Shown in pieces: positions 15,704 through 25,406 of a stretch of DNA of 31,152 bases. Numbering within the stretch: the first letter of the stretch is position 1; every line of letters starts with the position of its first letter. Origin of the DNA: an uncultured Clostridia bacterium. GTDB taxonomy: Bacteria > Bacillota_A > Clostridia > Christensenellales > Borkfalkiaceae. The position numbers were made by a program, and so were the translations under genes. The notes under the pieces are model-generated. The model worked only from the letters and a program-made list of their open reading frames with translations. It ran no database searches and had not been told where the DNA came from. Where the stretch lies: positions 1-31,152 of the forward strand of contig CAKQXZ010000024.1 of assembly GCA_934292955.1 (NCBI GenBank), read 5' to 3'.

Positions 15704-17212
15704 TTATTTTACGACAACCAACGCGCCCTCGCCCGCTTCAAGCGTCAAAGTGAAACTTTCGGCTATTATGCCGTTTGTTATACCCCTCTGAATCACTTCA
15801 TACTCATAGTTGTTATCAAAATTAAGCGTTATCTGTCCTCTGTGATTGGTAAGAGTGTTATTCATAACGTATAGAGCTACTCCGCCTTTATAGTTAAAGC
15901 AACCTATCACGCTCGGATCGCCGTCAACGGATTTAAGCAACTTGTAATTTTGCATCTTATACCTTTGGTCTGACGAAGAATACGTGCAAACCCCGTCGCC
16001 GGACACAATCACGCCTTCCCATACGCTGTTGACGAGATATTCGCTCATCGCTTTAAGATTTTTGTTTATCTTCCGAGCGTAATAGTACATTGGTGTTGCC
16101 GAACCGTATTTATTGATAAGCGAATTGTCGTTGCAATTCTCCTCGGGGGTTATTCCCGTCCATTCGGGGGGAAATACGCCGGGGAAATATGTTATTCCCT
16201 TCGCGCCGAAACAAACCATTGAGTTTACGTCGTAATTAAGTTCGTTTTCGTTCGTTATTCTGTGTTGGTTCGGAACGTCGGGGAAGTTTCCGCCGGTCTG
16301 AGCGAAACCTTGCCACGCAACGTTGTTCGATATTGCTTCGTTGTTCATGCTCGCAAGATAATTAAACCAGCCCGAACTTACCGTATTTGCAAGCCCCGTC
16401 ATCGGATAAAAGTCAAATTCAAGATAATCGGGGTTACAAGCGAAAAAGTCCGCCAGATATTTTTCGTAAGTATAATTCCTGTCCGTGCCGCCCGAAAGAC
16501 TTTCGCCGGGAAGACGCGGAAAGAGATTTACGTACATCGTCAGATCCTTTGCCGTTTCCCCGATAATGGTCTTGGCGTCCTTCAAAGAAGCGTAAGCCTC
16601 TTTGATTTTAGGAAACAGGGGTGAGGTCGGCTCGTCTTTACCGTAAGGTCCGGCAAAAAACTCATGATTCCGAACGACGGGACTAAGCGCAGCCGCTATC
16701 TCTTCCGCACCCGAAACAGACGCGCCGCCGTCTAACAAAATAACGTCGTCGCATCTCATATAACACGAGATTTTATATTTATCGGCAAGAGAAAGGACTT
16801 GTTCGCCCGTTGCTCCGGCAATATCGTTTTTTGTATCGATAAGATAATTAAGTCCGCAATCGCTTATTTTCTTAAAAACCTCGTCGGTTATAAGACTCGG
16901 CATCATATAGCCGTTGCCTCTGTATAAAGCGTTAGGTCCGATATAGCCGCCTATAGGATAATCGTTTCCGTCTATCCCTCGTATCGTGATCTTGTTTGCG
17001 CTAAGCGTTTCTCCCTTTGCCGAAACGACCGCTGCTTTTCCGCTTAGATTTATTACGTCGCCCGGTTTATACGCCGAAGAACCGTCATAAATCGATTCGC
17101 TCGCCGAACCCGCCCCGCTGCCATCCGAGGAGTTATCGTTGCACGCGGCAAAAGATATCAGACAAAAAACGCTTAATATCGCGCAAGTAAATTTTTTAAT
17201 CAGATTATTCAT
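15704..17212 (-). CDS. Lipoprotein TIM-barrel glycoside-hydrolase-like protein
   Basis: About 502 residues from the ATG at 17212, preferred over a GTG at 17218 because a GGGTG site fits this spacing and it gives a normal leader (MNNLIKKFTCAILSVFCLIS). The lipobox SFAAC puts the lipidated cysteine at about 24. After a linker and a short beta segment come PIGGYIGPNALYRGN, GPYGKDEPTSPLF with a candidate acid/base Glu, LEFDFYPM, and GAKGITYFPGVFPPEW. These match the cytoplasmic paralogue encoded next. The pair may act on related substrates on the two sides of the membrane. Family is unassigned; hydrolase activity is inferred from the barrel-like motifs. Confidence 0.65.
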   Translation of the reverse strand: MNNLIKKFTCAILSVFCLISFAACNDNSSDGSGAGSASESIYDGSSAYKPGDVINLSGKAAVVSAKGETLSANKITIRGIDGNDYPIGGYIGPNALYRGNGYMMPSLITDEVFKKISDCGLNYLIDTKNDIAGATGEQVLSLADKYKISCYMRCDDVILLDGGASVSGAEEIAAALSPVVRNHEFFAGPYGKDEPTSPLFPKIKEAYASLKDAKTIIGETAKDLTMYVNLFPRLPGESLSGGTDRNYTYEKYLADFFACNPDYLEFDFYPMTGLANTVSSGWFNYLASMNNEAISNNVAWQGFAQTGGNFPDVPNQHRITNENELNYDVNSMVCFGAKGITYFPGVFPPEWTGITPEENCNDNSLINKYGSATPMYYYARKINKNLKAMSEYLVNSVWEGVIVSGDGVCTYSSSDQRYKMQNYKLLKSVDGDPSVIGCFNYKGGVALYVMNNTLTNHRGQITLNFDNNYEYEVIQRGITNGIIAESFTLTLEAGEGALVVVK

Positions 17213-17221
17213 AAACACCCA

Positions 17222-18763
17222 CTATCTCTTTTTACCCAAAGTGTTGTAGAGTAAATAGTCGTCCGTCCAGGGGTCAACGTAATCATAATCGGGAATCGGC
17301 GACAGAATATTACTCGTATACCCGACTTTTACGATTTCGGGCTTGTTGTCGTAATTGGTCAGTTCTATATTGTCGAGCGTGAAATAAGAGCCGTGATACA
17401 AAGTTCTTCCCGTGACAAACTGATTTCCTTCTCCGTGAATCGCCACAAAACCGTAAGGCGTCGTATTGTTTTCGAAACTATACTCATACAAATCGTAAAA
17501 ATCATATTCGTCGACAAGTTTTACCCCGACGTATAATTTTCCGTCGATAACGACGATTCTGACCGTCAGTTTATCTGTATATCCGACAGAAAACACGTCG
17601 TATTTATCGGGCAATACAACGTTTGCGATATACTTGCCCGCTATAATGAACCCCATACTGCCTTTGCCCGTTCTCTCTCCGGTTTTTTCATCTATCGACG
17701 CGCCGAAATATACGAGACAATCTCTCTCGTCTCTTCTTGCGGCGGACGTTTCGATATCGTCCCCCTGAATACCGAACGCAACGCCTTGCCAGAACGACGC
17801 GGCGTTTATCCACCCGTTACTTTCCGTCGTAGCTTCGTTCTTTACGTCGTATATATCGTAAACGAGTTGAAAATTGGAATATTTATATCTGGATCCGAAC
17901 ATCGAGTTCTGACCTGCGCCTTCCCATCTTATTACGCCGTCTTTAACCAACACGTCGCCGTTCGGACAAGCGGAAGTTCCGTTCAGATGCCACTCCTGCG
18001 TGTTAAACTCGTTGTTGCCGAATTGCGCCGTCGCTTTGTACGGCGTCGCAGGGCGTCGATAGTAGTTGTTTTCGATATACAAACCGGTAACGTCCACAAG
18101 AGATTTATTGTCCGAAGAAAGCGATTCTTCGCCGCTTTGAACGAATCCGAGATACCCCGCGGGGTTTACGTCTCCGTCGTTTTCGCTCTCGTATACTACG
18201 CTGTCGTTTATCGTAAGAACAAGCCTCTTCGTTCCCGACACAACGATTTTAACGCTCGCGGTTGTACCGTTCAGCCTGACGTTCGCCTTTTTTACGCTCT
18301 CCATACCGCCGTCATATTGTTTGACGCCGTAATAAATCCTGTCGGAATCCTGCTTAAAATACAAAAAAGTTCCGCCGTCCGAAATTTCGCATTTCAGTTT
18401 AGGCGATCCGAAAATAAAACCGAATTCGTTGCCCGAAATTATTTTCGTAACTTCGACGGTAAATCCGACGACAAGATTTTCTTCGAATTCTTCACCGTAC
18501 GCAACGGAAGTGTACGACGTAAAAATCTTCCCGACGTTTCCTGTTTCGAAACGAAGGGACGATTTTTGTTTGTTTAAAGATATCCCCGAATTTTTTGAAT
18601 ATAACCAATCGCCGCTATACAACTCGTCGTTGTCATAGAGGGAGCCGTCCTCTATAACGGCTCCCACCGTGCCGGCGTCAACGACAGTCGGATTCGTAAA
18701 GCAAAGAGCAAAAGTCATTACCGTTACGATTATCCCGCATATCGCTTTTAACCATTTTTTCAT
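17222..18763 (-). CDS. Exported protein with two concanavalin/LamG-like domains
   Basis: The 513-residue protein has a signal peptide (MKKWLKAICGIIVTVMTFAL, cleavage near residue 30). Two beta-sandwich domains follow, at about 45-235 and about 245-475. Both have the alternating strand pattern and the closing phrases of concanavalin A-like or laminin-G-like domains (VDVTGLYIENN, FTLDNIELTNYD), which in such proteins usually bind or cleave glycans. No catalytic residues can be singled out. There is no lipobox or sorting motif, so it is probably secreted. AAGGAAA precedes the ATG. It follows the ABC binding-protein gene by 11 bases and may capture glycan for the transporter. Function is uncertain. 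Confidence 0.6.
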   Translation of the reverse strand: MKKWLKAICGIIVTVMTFALCFTNPTVVDAGTVGAVIEDGSLYDNDELYSGDWLYSKNSGISLNKQKSSLRFETGNVGKIFTSYTSVAYGEEFEENLVVGFTVEVTKIISGNEFGFIFGSPKLKCEISDGGTFLYFKQDSDRIYYGVKQYDGGMESVKKANVRLNGTTASVKIVVSGTKRLVLTINDSVVYESENDGDVNPAGYLGFVQSGEESLSSDNKSLVDVTGLYIENNYYRRPATPYKATAQFGNNEFNTQEWHLNGTSACPNGDVLVKDGVIRWEGAGQNSMFGSRYKYSNFQLVYDIYDVKNEATTESNGWINAASFWQGVAFGIQGDDIETSAARRDERDCLVYFGASIDEKTGERTGKGSMGFIIAGKYIANVVLPDKYDVFSVGYTDKLTVRIVVIDGKLYVGVKLVDEYDFYDLYEYSFENNTTPYGFVAIHGEGNQFVTGRTLYHGSYFTLDNIELTNYDNKPEIVKVGYTSNILSPIPDYDYVDPWTDDYLLYNTLGKKR

Positions 18764-18774
18764 AGTTTTTTTCC

Positions 18775-20307
18775 TTATAAGCCCGCGGCGTTAAGAAGGC
18801 TCTTCCAGTTGCTCTTCCACCAGCCCTTTTCTTTTTCGTTGTATTGGCTTAACGTTAAACAATCTTCGCCGTAAGTCATCTCTCTTACGGGACTGTAATT
18901 ATAAAGGAAACTTATTCCCGCATTATAGTATAACGGAGTTTTAAAAGCCTTATCGACTCTGTTTCCGCCCGCTTTCGTAATATCGATACACGACTTGATA
19001 TAAGCGGTATCCTGATCCGCGTGCTTTCTTACACTTCCGTCGCTGTATGCGGCGGGAAGAATCATTCTGCAGGTGTTTTCCATTATTTCAAGAGCCTTAT
19101 CGCTGTAATAGTATGCAAGGAACTTCTTTACCGTATCTTTCTTCTGTGACGATTTGGGTACTACCGTAGTGTACTGTTTGCTTTCTACGGAGTAAAGATT
19201 TCTCGCTTCCCTTACTCTGTTTACGATTTTTTCGTCAACAGTTTTTACATATTCTTTCTGAGCGTCCGTCGCGTCTCCGTCAACGTAAGAAACTATCGCG
19301 ACCAACTGGTTCTCGGTAAGTCCGAGTTTTGTTCCGAGCGCGCTTATAACGGGCGTTTTCATCATTTTGAAAGTATCCGTATACGACGTTCCCTTCATTT
19401 CGTTTTCGAGCCACGAACCGTTGGGAGCCATAACTCCTCCGCGATTAAGCATTTTGGTTTGCGAATCGGTATGCGACAAAACGTTCGACCCGACGTAAAC
19501 GTTGCCTTTTGCCGACATAAGATCACAAATAACCGCGTTTGCCGCGTCTTTAGCGGTATTGTTGGCGAACAAGTCTATCGAATTTACTTTTTCGTTTCCG
19601 TTATCGTCAACGTAGACGGAATCCCAGAGTTTATTGAAATTTTCAACTCCCGAATACTGCGCCATCCACGCGTAAATTATATAGTACCAATATTCGTAGT
19701 AATGAATAAACGGCGTAAGCCCGTCCGAAACCATATCCGAACACAGGTCTATAAATTGATTGGTGGTCTTAGGAAGCGAATAGTTCTTTTCGCCGAAAAT
19801 TGTGTCGTTATACACAAGTCCGCACACTGCGCTTGCATACGGAATCGAATAAATCTTTCCGTTCGCAGAAGTACTGAGAGCAAGGGTTTCCGAGGGGAAT
19901 CTGCTTTTCAAAGTTTTTCCGTCAACGCTTGTTTCGAGAAGTTCGTCCAACGGTTCAAGATATTTCGTTCCCGCGTTATAGTTGGTTAAAACCGAAAAGT
20001 ACAGGTCGTAATCAACCTCGTCGGGAGTGGTCCAGATCTCTCCGCCCTGAACGGCACCCGTAGCCGTAAGGTCAACTTTTAAACCGGGGTTGTCCGCTTC
20101 GAATGCGGAAATTATGTTATCCATATATTCCCGACCGAATCCCGCGGACCAATAGTACACGGAAATGGTTTCTTCCTTTCCGCCCGTATTCCCGGAATTA
20201 CCGGAATTACCGGTACTGTTGTCTCCGTTTTGCGAACAAGCGCAAAAACCGAGGGTCATGCCTAAGGCACATGTTGTTGCTACTACTTTTTTAAAAATAT
20301 TATTCAT
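18775..20307 (-). CDS. ABC transporter sugar-binding lipoprotein (family 1 type)
   Basis: The 510-residue protein has a lipoprotein leader (MNNIFKKVVATTCALG, lipobox GFCAC, Cys24) and a low-complexity Ser/Gly/Asn linker. Its first strand and helix, ISVYYWSAGFGREYMDNIIS, are typical of carbohydrate-binding components such as MalE and YcjN. It binds sugar outside the membrane and delivers it to the two permeases encoded just upstream. At 510 residues it is longer than the usual 420-450, as is common for oligosaccharide binders. AAGGAGG lies before the ATG. There is no ATPase gene here, so a shared MsmK/UgpC-like ATPase elsewhere probably powers uptake. Substrate is inferred to be an oligosaccharide released by the exported proteins. 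Confidence 0.87.
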   Translation of the reverse strand: MNNIFKKVVATTCALGMTLGFCACSQNGDNSTGNSGNSGNTGGKEETISVYYWSAGFGREYMDNIISAFEADNPGLKVDLTATGAVQGGEIWTTPDEVDYDLYFSVLTNYNAGTKYLEPLDELLETSVDGKTLKSRFPSETLALSTSANGKIYSIPYASAVCGLVYNDTIFGEKNYSLPKTTNQFIDLCSDMVSDGLTPFIHYYEYWYYIIYAWMAQYSGVENFNKLWDSVYVDDNGNEKVNSIDLFANNTAKDAANAVICDLMSAKGNVYVGSNVLSHTDSQTKMLNRGGVMAPNGSWLENEMKGTSYTDTFKMMKTPVISALGTKLGLTENQLVAIVSYVDGDATDAQKEYVKTVDEKIVNRVREARNLYSVESKQYTTVVPKSSQKKDTVKKFLAYYYSDKALEIMENTCRMILPAAYSDGSVRKHADQDTAYIKSCIDITKAGGNRVDKAFKTPLYYNAGISFLYNYSPVREMTYGEDCLTLSQYNEKEKGWWKSNWKSLLNAAGL

Positions 20308-20334
20308 TTTTAACCTCCTTATGATAATATTTTT

Positions 20335-21216
20335 TTATCCTTTTATGCCGCCTATCGATACATTCTCAAGTATTGCTTTATGTCCTATAAGATAAAGCAG
20401 AAGAGGCGGAATTGCCGATATTATAGTCGCTGCCATTAAAATATCCTTTCTTGCCCGAAACGTCATTTCCGTTTCGAATATGTAAACGCCCGTCGCAAGC
20501 GTAGGCAATTTCGGCATATAAACCAACGCCGTATCGTAATCGTTCCAGACCGCAACGGCCTGCATTATCAACAAAGCCGACAACATTCCTTTTGACAGAG
20601 GTAAAATTATTTTAAATAAAACGACGTAATCGTTTGCTCCGTCTATCATCGCCGCTTCCGAATACGTCGGCGATATTCCTCTGAAAAACGCGCACATAAA
20701 CAGATTATACGACCCGAAACCGCCGAGATAAGACAACAATATCTTCGGGGAGTTTATAAAACCAAGCGCGGAAAACAATCTGTATCTCGCGGGAAAAGAT
20801 CCGATAATCGGCAACGTCATCATGATAATATTCATAGTTACGAGAAAATGTCTGCCCGGAAATTCATATTTCGTCACGGCGTAAGCCATCATCGTTGCCG
20901 CAAATACCGAACAAAAACTACCGCCGACCACGAGCCACAACGAATTGAAAATCATTCCGAACATTCCCGTTTTATTTACTTCGAAAAGTCTGAAAACGTC
21001 CGCATAATTTTCGAAATGAAGCGCGGAAGGCCATTCCCAAGGAGTCATGATTACTTCGTTGTGAGTTTTCAAACCTGAAAGCGCACCCCAGAAAAAAGAG
21101 AAAATATACGAAAATCCTACCGAAAAAAGAATGACGAACGCTATGGCGAAAACCACAATTTCGCTCCCGCTTCTTTTGTGTATTCTGTTTCTTTTAGGAG
21201 TTTTAAATTTAACCAT
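20335..21216 (-). CDS. ABC sugar transporter permease, MalG type
   Basis: This 293-residue inner-membrane protein has about six membrane segments. The cytoplasmic EAA loop EAAMIDGANDYVVLFKIILP docks the ATPase, and the sequence ends IGGIKG as in MalG-type permeases. It pairs with the MalF-type permease encoded 13 bases upstream to form the sugar channel. AAAGGAGGG precedes the ATG. Its stop is 27 bases before the binding-protein start with no terminator between, so all three are co-transcribed. Family assignment is firm; substrate is unknown. Confidence 0.92.
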   Translation of the reverse strand: MVKFKTPKRNRIHKRSGSEIVVFAIAFVILFSVGFSYIFSFFWGALSGLKTHNEVIMTPWEWPSALHFENYADVFRLFEVNKTGMFGMIFNSLWLVVGGSFCSVFAATMMAYAVTKYEFPGRHFLVTMNIIMMTLPIIGSFPARYRLFSALGFINSPKILLSYLGGFGSYNLFMCAFFRGISPTYSEAAMIDGANDYVVLFKIILPLSKGMLSALLIMQAVAVWNDYDTALVYMPKLPTLATGVYIFETEMTFRARKDILMAATIISAIPPLLLYLIGHKAILENVSIGGIKG

Positions 21217-21229
21217 AACATTCCCTCCT

Positions 21230-22177
21230 TTAATACTGCACGTCTTCGACTTTATTTAACAGCCATCTCGAAACAAATACGAGCGGCAACGTAAATACCG
21301 TAAATATCAAACCTACCGAGGCGGCGTAATTGTATTTATTCGACGTTATCGGAACTTTATAAACGTTTGCAAAAATATAATAAGCAATCGTCGTCGTATT
21401 GTAACTTCCGCCGGTAAGCAAAAGTATGCTTCCGCTTGACATAAACAACCCCGTCAGTTGCAACAAAATAAGCGTACTGAGCGTAGGAAATATCAGCGGA
21501 ATAATAACCTTGACCATTTCCGTAAACCAGTTTATTCCGTCGAGTTGTCCCGCCTCTATAACTTCCGTAGGTATCCTCGATAACGCTCCGCCGAACAGAA
21601 TAAAGTTGCCGGCAATTCCCATCCACACGGAATAAGCCATTACCGTTCCCAACGAGTATTTGTATGAACCCAACAAAACTACGGGGAACTCCGAATGGTT
21701 CAGAAGTTGTATCAGTTTTGCAATCGGTCCGGACGGTTCTACCACAATCTTGAATATCGTCGCCCATACTACGGCTGACAATATCGACGGTATAAAAAAT
21801 ACGATCTGAAAAAATTTATAAAACAGTATTTTTTTATACATAAAATACGACGTCATAAAAGAAATCGGCAACATTATTATACCGAGCGTGAAAAATTTAA
21901 ACGTATTTCTCAGCGCGATATACAGCTCGGAGCTTCTGTTGCTCTGGGTAAACTCCTCCCAGATCATCACGTAGTTGTCAAAAGACCAGTAAGTCGTCGC
22001 TTCGTTCGTTAAGATGTCGATCTTTTTTTTCTGGAACGCCATCAAGAACGCGCCGGTGTTTTGTATGACGTAGAAAACGATAAAGTTAATAAGCGGAAGA
22101 ATAATTATCGACAACACGAAAAGATTTTTTCTGAGTTTGACTTTTTTCTTCTCTTTGTTCAATTCGTCAATGTTCAC
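21230..22177 (-). CDS. ABC sugar transporter permease, MalF/LacF type
   Basis: This 315-residue inner-membrane protein has a charged N-terminus and about six membrane segments. The EAA loop is EAGQLDGINWFTEMVKVIIP, and the C-terminus is near SRWLLNKVEDVQY. It is the partner of the MalG-type permease downstream. The start is a GTG at 22177 behind a GAAGGG site, and it overlaps the end of the AraC gene by 11 bases, so translation is probably coupled to the regulator. The permease-permease-binding protein order differs from the common order with the binding protein first. Confidence 0.92.
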   Translation of the reverse strand: MNIDELNKEKKKVKLRKNLFVLSIIILPLINFIVFYVIQNTGAFLMAFQKKKIDILTNEATTYWSFDNYVMIWEEFTQSNRSSELYIALRNTFKFFTLGIIMLPISFMTSYFMYKKILFYKFFQIVFFIPSILSAVVWATIFKIVVEPSGPIAKLIQLLNHSEFPVVLLGSYKYSLGTVMAYSVWMGIAGNFILFGGALSRIPTEVIEAGQLDGINWFTEMVKVIIPLIFPTLSTLILLQLTGLFMSSGSILLLTGGSYNTTTIAYYIFANVYKVPITSNKYNYAASVGLIFTVFTLPLVFVSRWLLNKVEDVQY

Positions 22178-23036
22178 TTTTTTTCCCTTCTTTTTTATAA
22201 TTTTGTTTAAAATCCGATCTGTATTGCGCAGGCGTAATGCCGACGTGACTTTTAAATATCCTCGCGAAAGAAATATAGTCCGTATATCCTACCAGCTCCG
22301 CAACATCGTCCATCTTCAAATCGGTTGTGGAAAGCAGACTTTTTGCTCGGTTAATCTTCTTCATTACTATGAAATTCTGAACTGACATTCCTCGCTCTTG
22401 TCTGAATATCCTGTAAAGATACGATTCTTCATAGCCGAATCTGCCGGATAAATCTTTAACCGTGACGGTGCTCAGATTGCTGTCTACGTAATTTGAAACG
22501 GATTCTATTAAAATGCCCTTTTCGGTTTTCGGCGTTTCCGTATCTCTTGTCGTATTGACGCTTTCGATATGAGCCAATATGTTATACGTCGCCGCGTGAA
22601 TGACAAACGTCGGATCGTTACCGTTCTGAATTTTTCCGTACAGTCCGCGGATTTCCTTTTCGACGATAGCGGTATTTATACCCTTTATGGTTAAATACTG
22701 ACTCGTGATGTTGCATTTCCCCAAAACGTTGTCGCAAGCACTGCCCGAAAACGAAAGCCAATAGCGGACGCAACCGTCTGTATCGTCTGCCCGATATTTA
22801 TGCTCATACCCGGGGAAAACGCAAATAGCCTCGTTCTCTCCGACGGTTACGGTCGTTTCCATTTGTTTGTCCCAAATAGTAAAACGACACGTTCCCTTTT
22901 TTACGAAATGCAAAATATAATTAACCCTGACTTCTTTAAACTCATACGCCGGGGGCGAATAATACCAACCGAACTCGTCGACTTTAAAATCCGAGCCGAT
23001 ATTGTTTGAGTTGTAATATATCCAGAAACTCCTCAT
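22167..23036 (-). CDS. AraC-family transcriptional regulator with cupin sensor domain
   Basis: The protein has 289 residues. An N-terminal cupin-type sensor domain lies at about 30-110 (ILHFVKKGTCRFTIWD, then ICVFPGYEHKYRA). The C-terminal pair of helix-turn-helix motifs lies at about 180-280, including VTVKDLSGRFGYEESYLYRIF and MDDVAELVGYTDYISFARIFK followed by GITPAQYR, the classic AraC/XylS signature. Such proteins bind a sugar through the cupin and usually activate neighbouring sugar-use operons. As second gene of its own operon it probably autoregulates the promoter at 25252-25280. AAAAGG precedes the ATG. Confidence 0.92.
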   Translation of the reverse strand: MRSFWIYYNSNNIGSDFKVDEFGWYYSPPAYEFKEVRVNYILHFVKKGTCRFTIWDKQMETTVTVGENEAICVFPGYEHKYRADDTDGCVRYWLSFSGSACDNVLGKCNITSQYLTIKGINTAIVEKEIRGLYGKIQNGNDPTFVIHAATYNILAHIESVNTTRDTETPKTEKGILIESVSNYVDSNLSTVTVKDLSGRFGYEESYLYRIFRQERGMSVQNFIVMKKINRAKSLLSTTDLKMDDVAELVGYTDYISFARIFKSHVGITPAQYRSDFKQNYKKEGKKSEH

Positions 23037-23050
23037 GACTTTTACCTTTT

Positions 23051-25219
23051 TTAGCCGTTATGTTTTATAATGGTGAACATTCGCGCTTGTATCGAATTGA
23101 AATCGTTTTGCACGTCCGACTCGAAAAACATATTTCTCGTGGCAAAACCCGCAACCCGCAGATTACGTCCCGTTGTCGTAAACAAATATTTCTCTGTGTA
23201 CTCGGGCGTTCCGACTTCGTACACGTCGTATTTTTCATCCGATTTCAACCCCTCGACGTACACTCTGTGGGGATAAGCGTACAAAACGTAATCTTTTACG
23301 GCTATCGTTGTTACCGCCGCTGTTTTATCGCCGTTCACCGCCGTCCACACGGCGTTTTCGCCGTCGGACAACAAGTCGCCGTAATACAACTGCCCGTTCT
23401 GCATTATCGTTCTGTATTTTTTGTAAAAAGCAATCTGATTTTTAATTTCTTTTTTACAAGCGTCGCTTGCCGAGGTTAAATCGAACTCATAACCGAATGC
23501 GCCAACACACGATACTATAAAGGAATTTTTTAATGACGTCGAGTTGAACGTGTGATAATTCGGATTATGCCCTATATGGGCGCCCATGGCTGATTGCGGA
23601 TAAGCCCTCAGCGTTCCCTCCTGAATTTTAAGCCTTTCTCTCGGATCCGTGTTATCGCTTGCCCATATCTGCGGCACGTAACACAGCATTCCCAAATCAA
23701 ACCTGTTACCGCCTGCCGCGCAACCTTCGATAAGCAAATCGGGAAACATGGTCGTTATTCTTTCAAGAATATCGTAGAGGGCGATAACGTAATCGTAAAA
23801 CAATCTGCCCGAATTTATAAGTTCGTATATTCCCCTGTTACAATCCCATTTCAGATATTCGGCGTTACTTCTTTTTACGACGGACGCAATACAGTTTACC
23901 ACGTAATCTCTCGCCTTTTCGTTCGTGATATCAAGCAATATCTGGTTTCGTATCTCTATCGGTTTTCTGTTGCCGTCGATCATGGCGTATTCGGGATGTG
24001 TTTGAAACAACTCGCTTTTAACGCTTATCATTTCAGGCTCCATCCATATTCCGAATCCGAGACCTTCCTTTCTTATCGACGAAGAAATCTCTTCCAATGT
24101 TCCCCCGAGTTTGTCCTTATTTTCAACCCAATCGCCGAGCGACGTCGAATCGTCGTTGCGTTTACCGAACCACCCGTCGTCCAACACAAATAACTCGATG
24201 CCCAAATCGCGCGCTTCGCGACATAAATTTTCTATTTTCGCCCTGTTTATCCCGAAGAAAAAACTCTCCCAACTATTAACGAGTATGGGTCTTGCCCTGT
24301 CTTTCCATTCCCCGCGTATAACGTGCTTTTTCACGAAATCCCTCATCGCGAACGACACGTCGTTTTCGCTGCGACCTAATACGAAAATCGCTTCGGGAGA
24401 ATAGAACGATTCGCCGTTTTTTACTTCGTAATCCAACAAATAATCGTTTATTCCGCTTAAAATTCTCAATCCCGAAACTTCCGAATAATCGATTATTTCC
24501 TTATGATTTCCCGAATAAATAAGGTTTGTCGCGACGCTATAACCGTGTACGCCTTCTTTGGAAACTTCCAGATACGGGTTAGCCGAATTTGACGACATAC
24601 CCGAAAAAGACGCTATGGAAAACGTACCCGGAGTGACCGCCCTTTTTTCTATTTTTCTTTCTTGCCCGTATTTTCCGTTAAGTGTAGTCGCGGTAAATCT
24701 TCCGAAACCCAAATCAAGTTGAAGACCCATAAGTCTCTTGATATATACAGAGCCCCCGCTGCGATTGTTAATTTTTACATACGAAGCAATGACGTCGGAA
24801 TCGTCGAAAACGGTAAAGAATTGTTCTACATCCACACGGGCGTCCGGATCTTCATACAAAACCCTTAAACATTCGCTTTCGCCGTAAGACGACCTCATTC
24901 CTTTTATCTCCGGTTTATTGCGAAGAACTTCGCATTTTACCGCCTCCGGACGAAAAACGGAACTCCCGTTTGAACGGACTATATGTATCATAGTTTCTCT
25001 GTTTGTTCCGTCGCCGCAGGTTGATATCAATCTTTTATCCGAATAAGCGTCATCGGCAGAATAGCAATTAGGAGAATTGTCTTTCCCGAGCCATTTATAC
25101 TCGTCGCTTTTATCTATTTTTTTGCCCGAATACAATAATGATAAACCTGTATTGATTTCAAAAATCATACTGTTGTTAAGGGTGTGAATTATTATATTAT
25201 TGTTATTTATCGATATCAT
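23051..25219 (-). CDS. GH36 alpha-galactosidase
   Basis: This 722-residue protein has the full family 36 layout: an N-terminal beta-sandwich of about 300 residues, a TIM barrel starting near PILVNSWESF, and a C-terminal beta domain. VLDDGWFGKRNDD at about 345-357 and YLKWDCNR at 455-462 with nucleophile Asp459 are clear. The acid/base residue is Asp522 in WASDNTDPRERL. The family hydrolyses terminal alpha-galactose from oligosaccharides with retention and usually acts in the cytoplasm as a tetramer. No signal peptide is seen. It is the first gene of the long operon, with AGGAAGAAG before the ATG and the promoter about 33-61 bases upstream, so alpha-galactosides are a likely part of the substrate. 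Confidence 0.95.
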   Translation of the reverse strand: MISINNNNIIIHTLNNSMIFEINTGLSLLYSGKKIDKSDEYKWLGKDNSPNCYSADDAYSDKRLISTCGDGTNRETMIHIVRSNGSSVFRPEAVKCEVLRNKPEIKGMRSSYGESECLRVLYEDPDARVDVEQFFTVFDDSDVIASYVKINNRSGGSVYIKRLMGLQLDLGFGRFTATTLNGKYGQERKIEKRAVTPGTFSIASFSGMSSNSANPYLEVSKEGVHGYSVATNLIYSGNHKEIIDYSEVSGLRILSGINDYLLDYEVKNGESFYSPEAIFVLGRSENDVSFAMRDFVKKHVIRGEWKDRARPILVNSWESFFFGINRAKIENLCREARDLGIELFVLDDGWFGKRNDDSTSLGDWVENKDKLGGTLEEISSSIRKEGLGFGIWMEPEMISVKSELFQTHPEYAMIDGNRKPIEIRNQILLDITNEKARDYVVNCIASVVKRSNAEYLKWDCNRGIYELINSGRLFYDYVIALYDILERITTMFPDLLIEGCAAGGNRFDLGMLCYVPQIWASDNTDPRERLKIQEGTLRAYPQSAMGAHIGHNPNYHTFNSTSLKNSFIVSCVGAFGYEFDLTSASDACKKEIKNQIAFYKKYRTIMQNGQLYYGDLLSDGENAVWTAVNGDKTAAVTTIAVKDYVLYAYPHRVYVEGLKSDEKYDVYEVGTPEYTEKYLFTTTGRNLRVAGFATRNMFFESDVQNDFNSIQARMFTIIKHNG

Positions 25220-25251
25220 ATCTTCTTCCTGTTTCGTTTATCACGTTTAAA

Positions 25252-25280
25252 ATTATAAAGAATACGACAAGATTTTTCAA
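25252..25280 (-). promoter_or_regulatory. Promoter of the main glycan operon
   Basis: TTGAAA (25275-25280), a 17-base spacer and a perfect TATAAT (25252-25257) on the minus strand. The start point would be near 25245, giving a leader of only about 25 bases before the GH36 ATG at 25219. No catabolite-responsive element was identified by eye. The AraC regulator may act just upstream of the -35 box. Confidence 0.75.
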
Positions 25281-25406
25281 GGTTGAAATATTGCATATTT
25301 ATAAATTAAATCTTGTTTTTATCAGTCTTTGTCTTATTTTATCGCCTATAACCTTCTTTCCTGATAAACGATTAAAACCATACATAAAAATTAAAAAAAA
25401 TTGCAC

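Noticed and set aside
17786..18577. Plus-strand frame of 263 codons opposite the two-domain exported protein
   Set aside because: It is antisense to a gene with a signal peptide and good start signals. The composition is that of a shadow and there is no recognisable domain.
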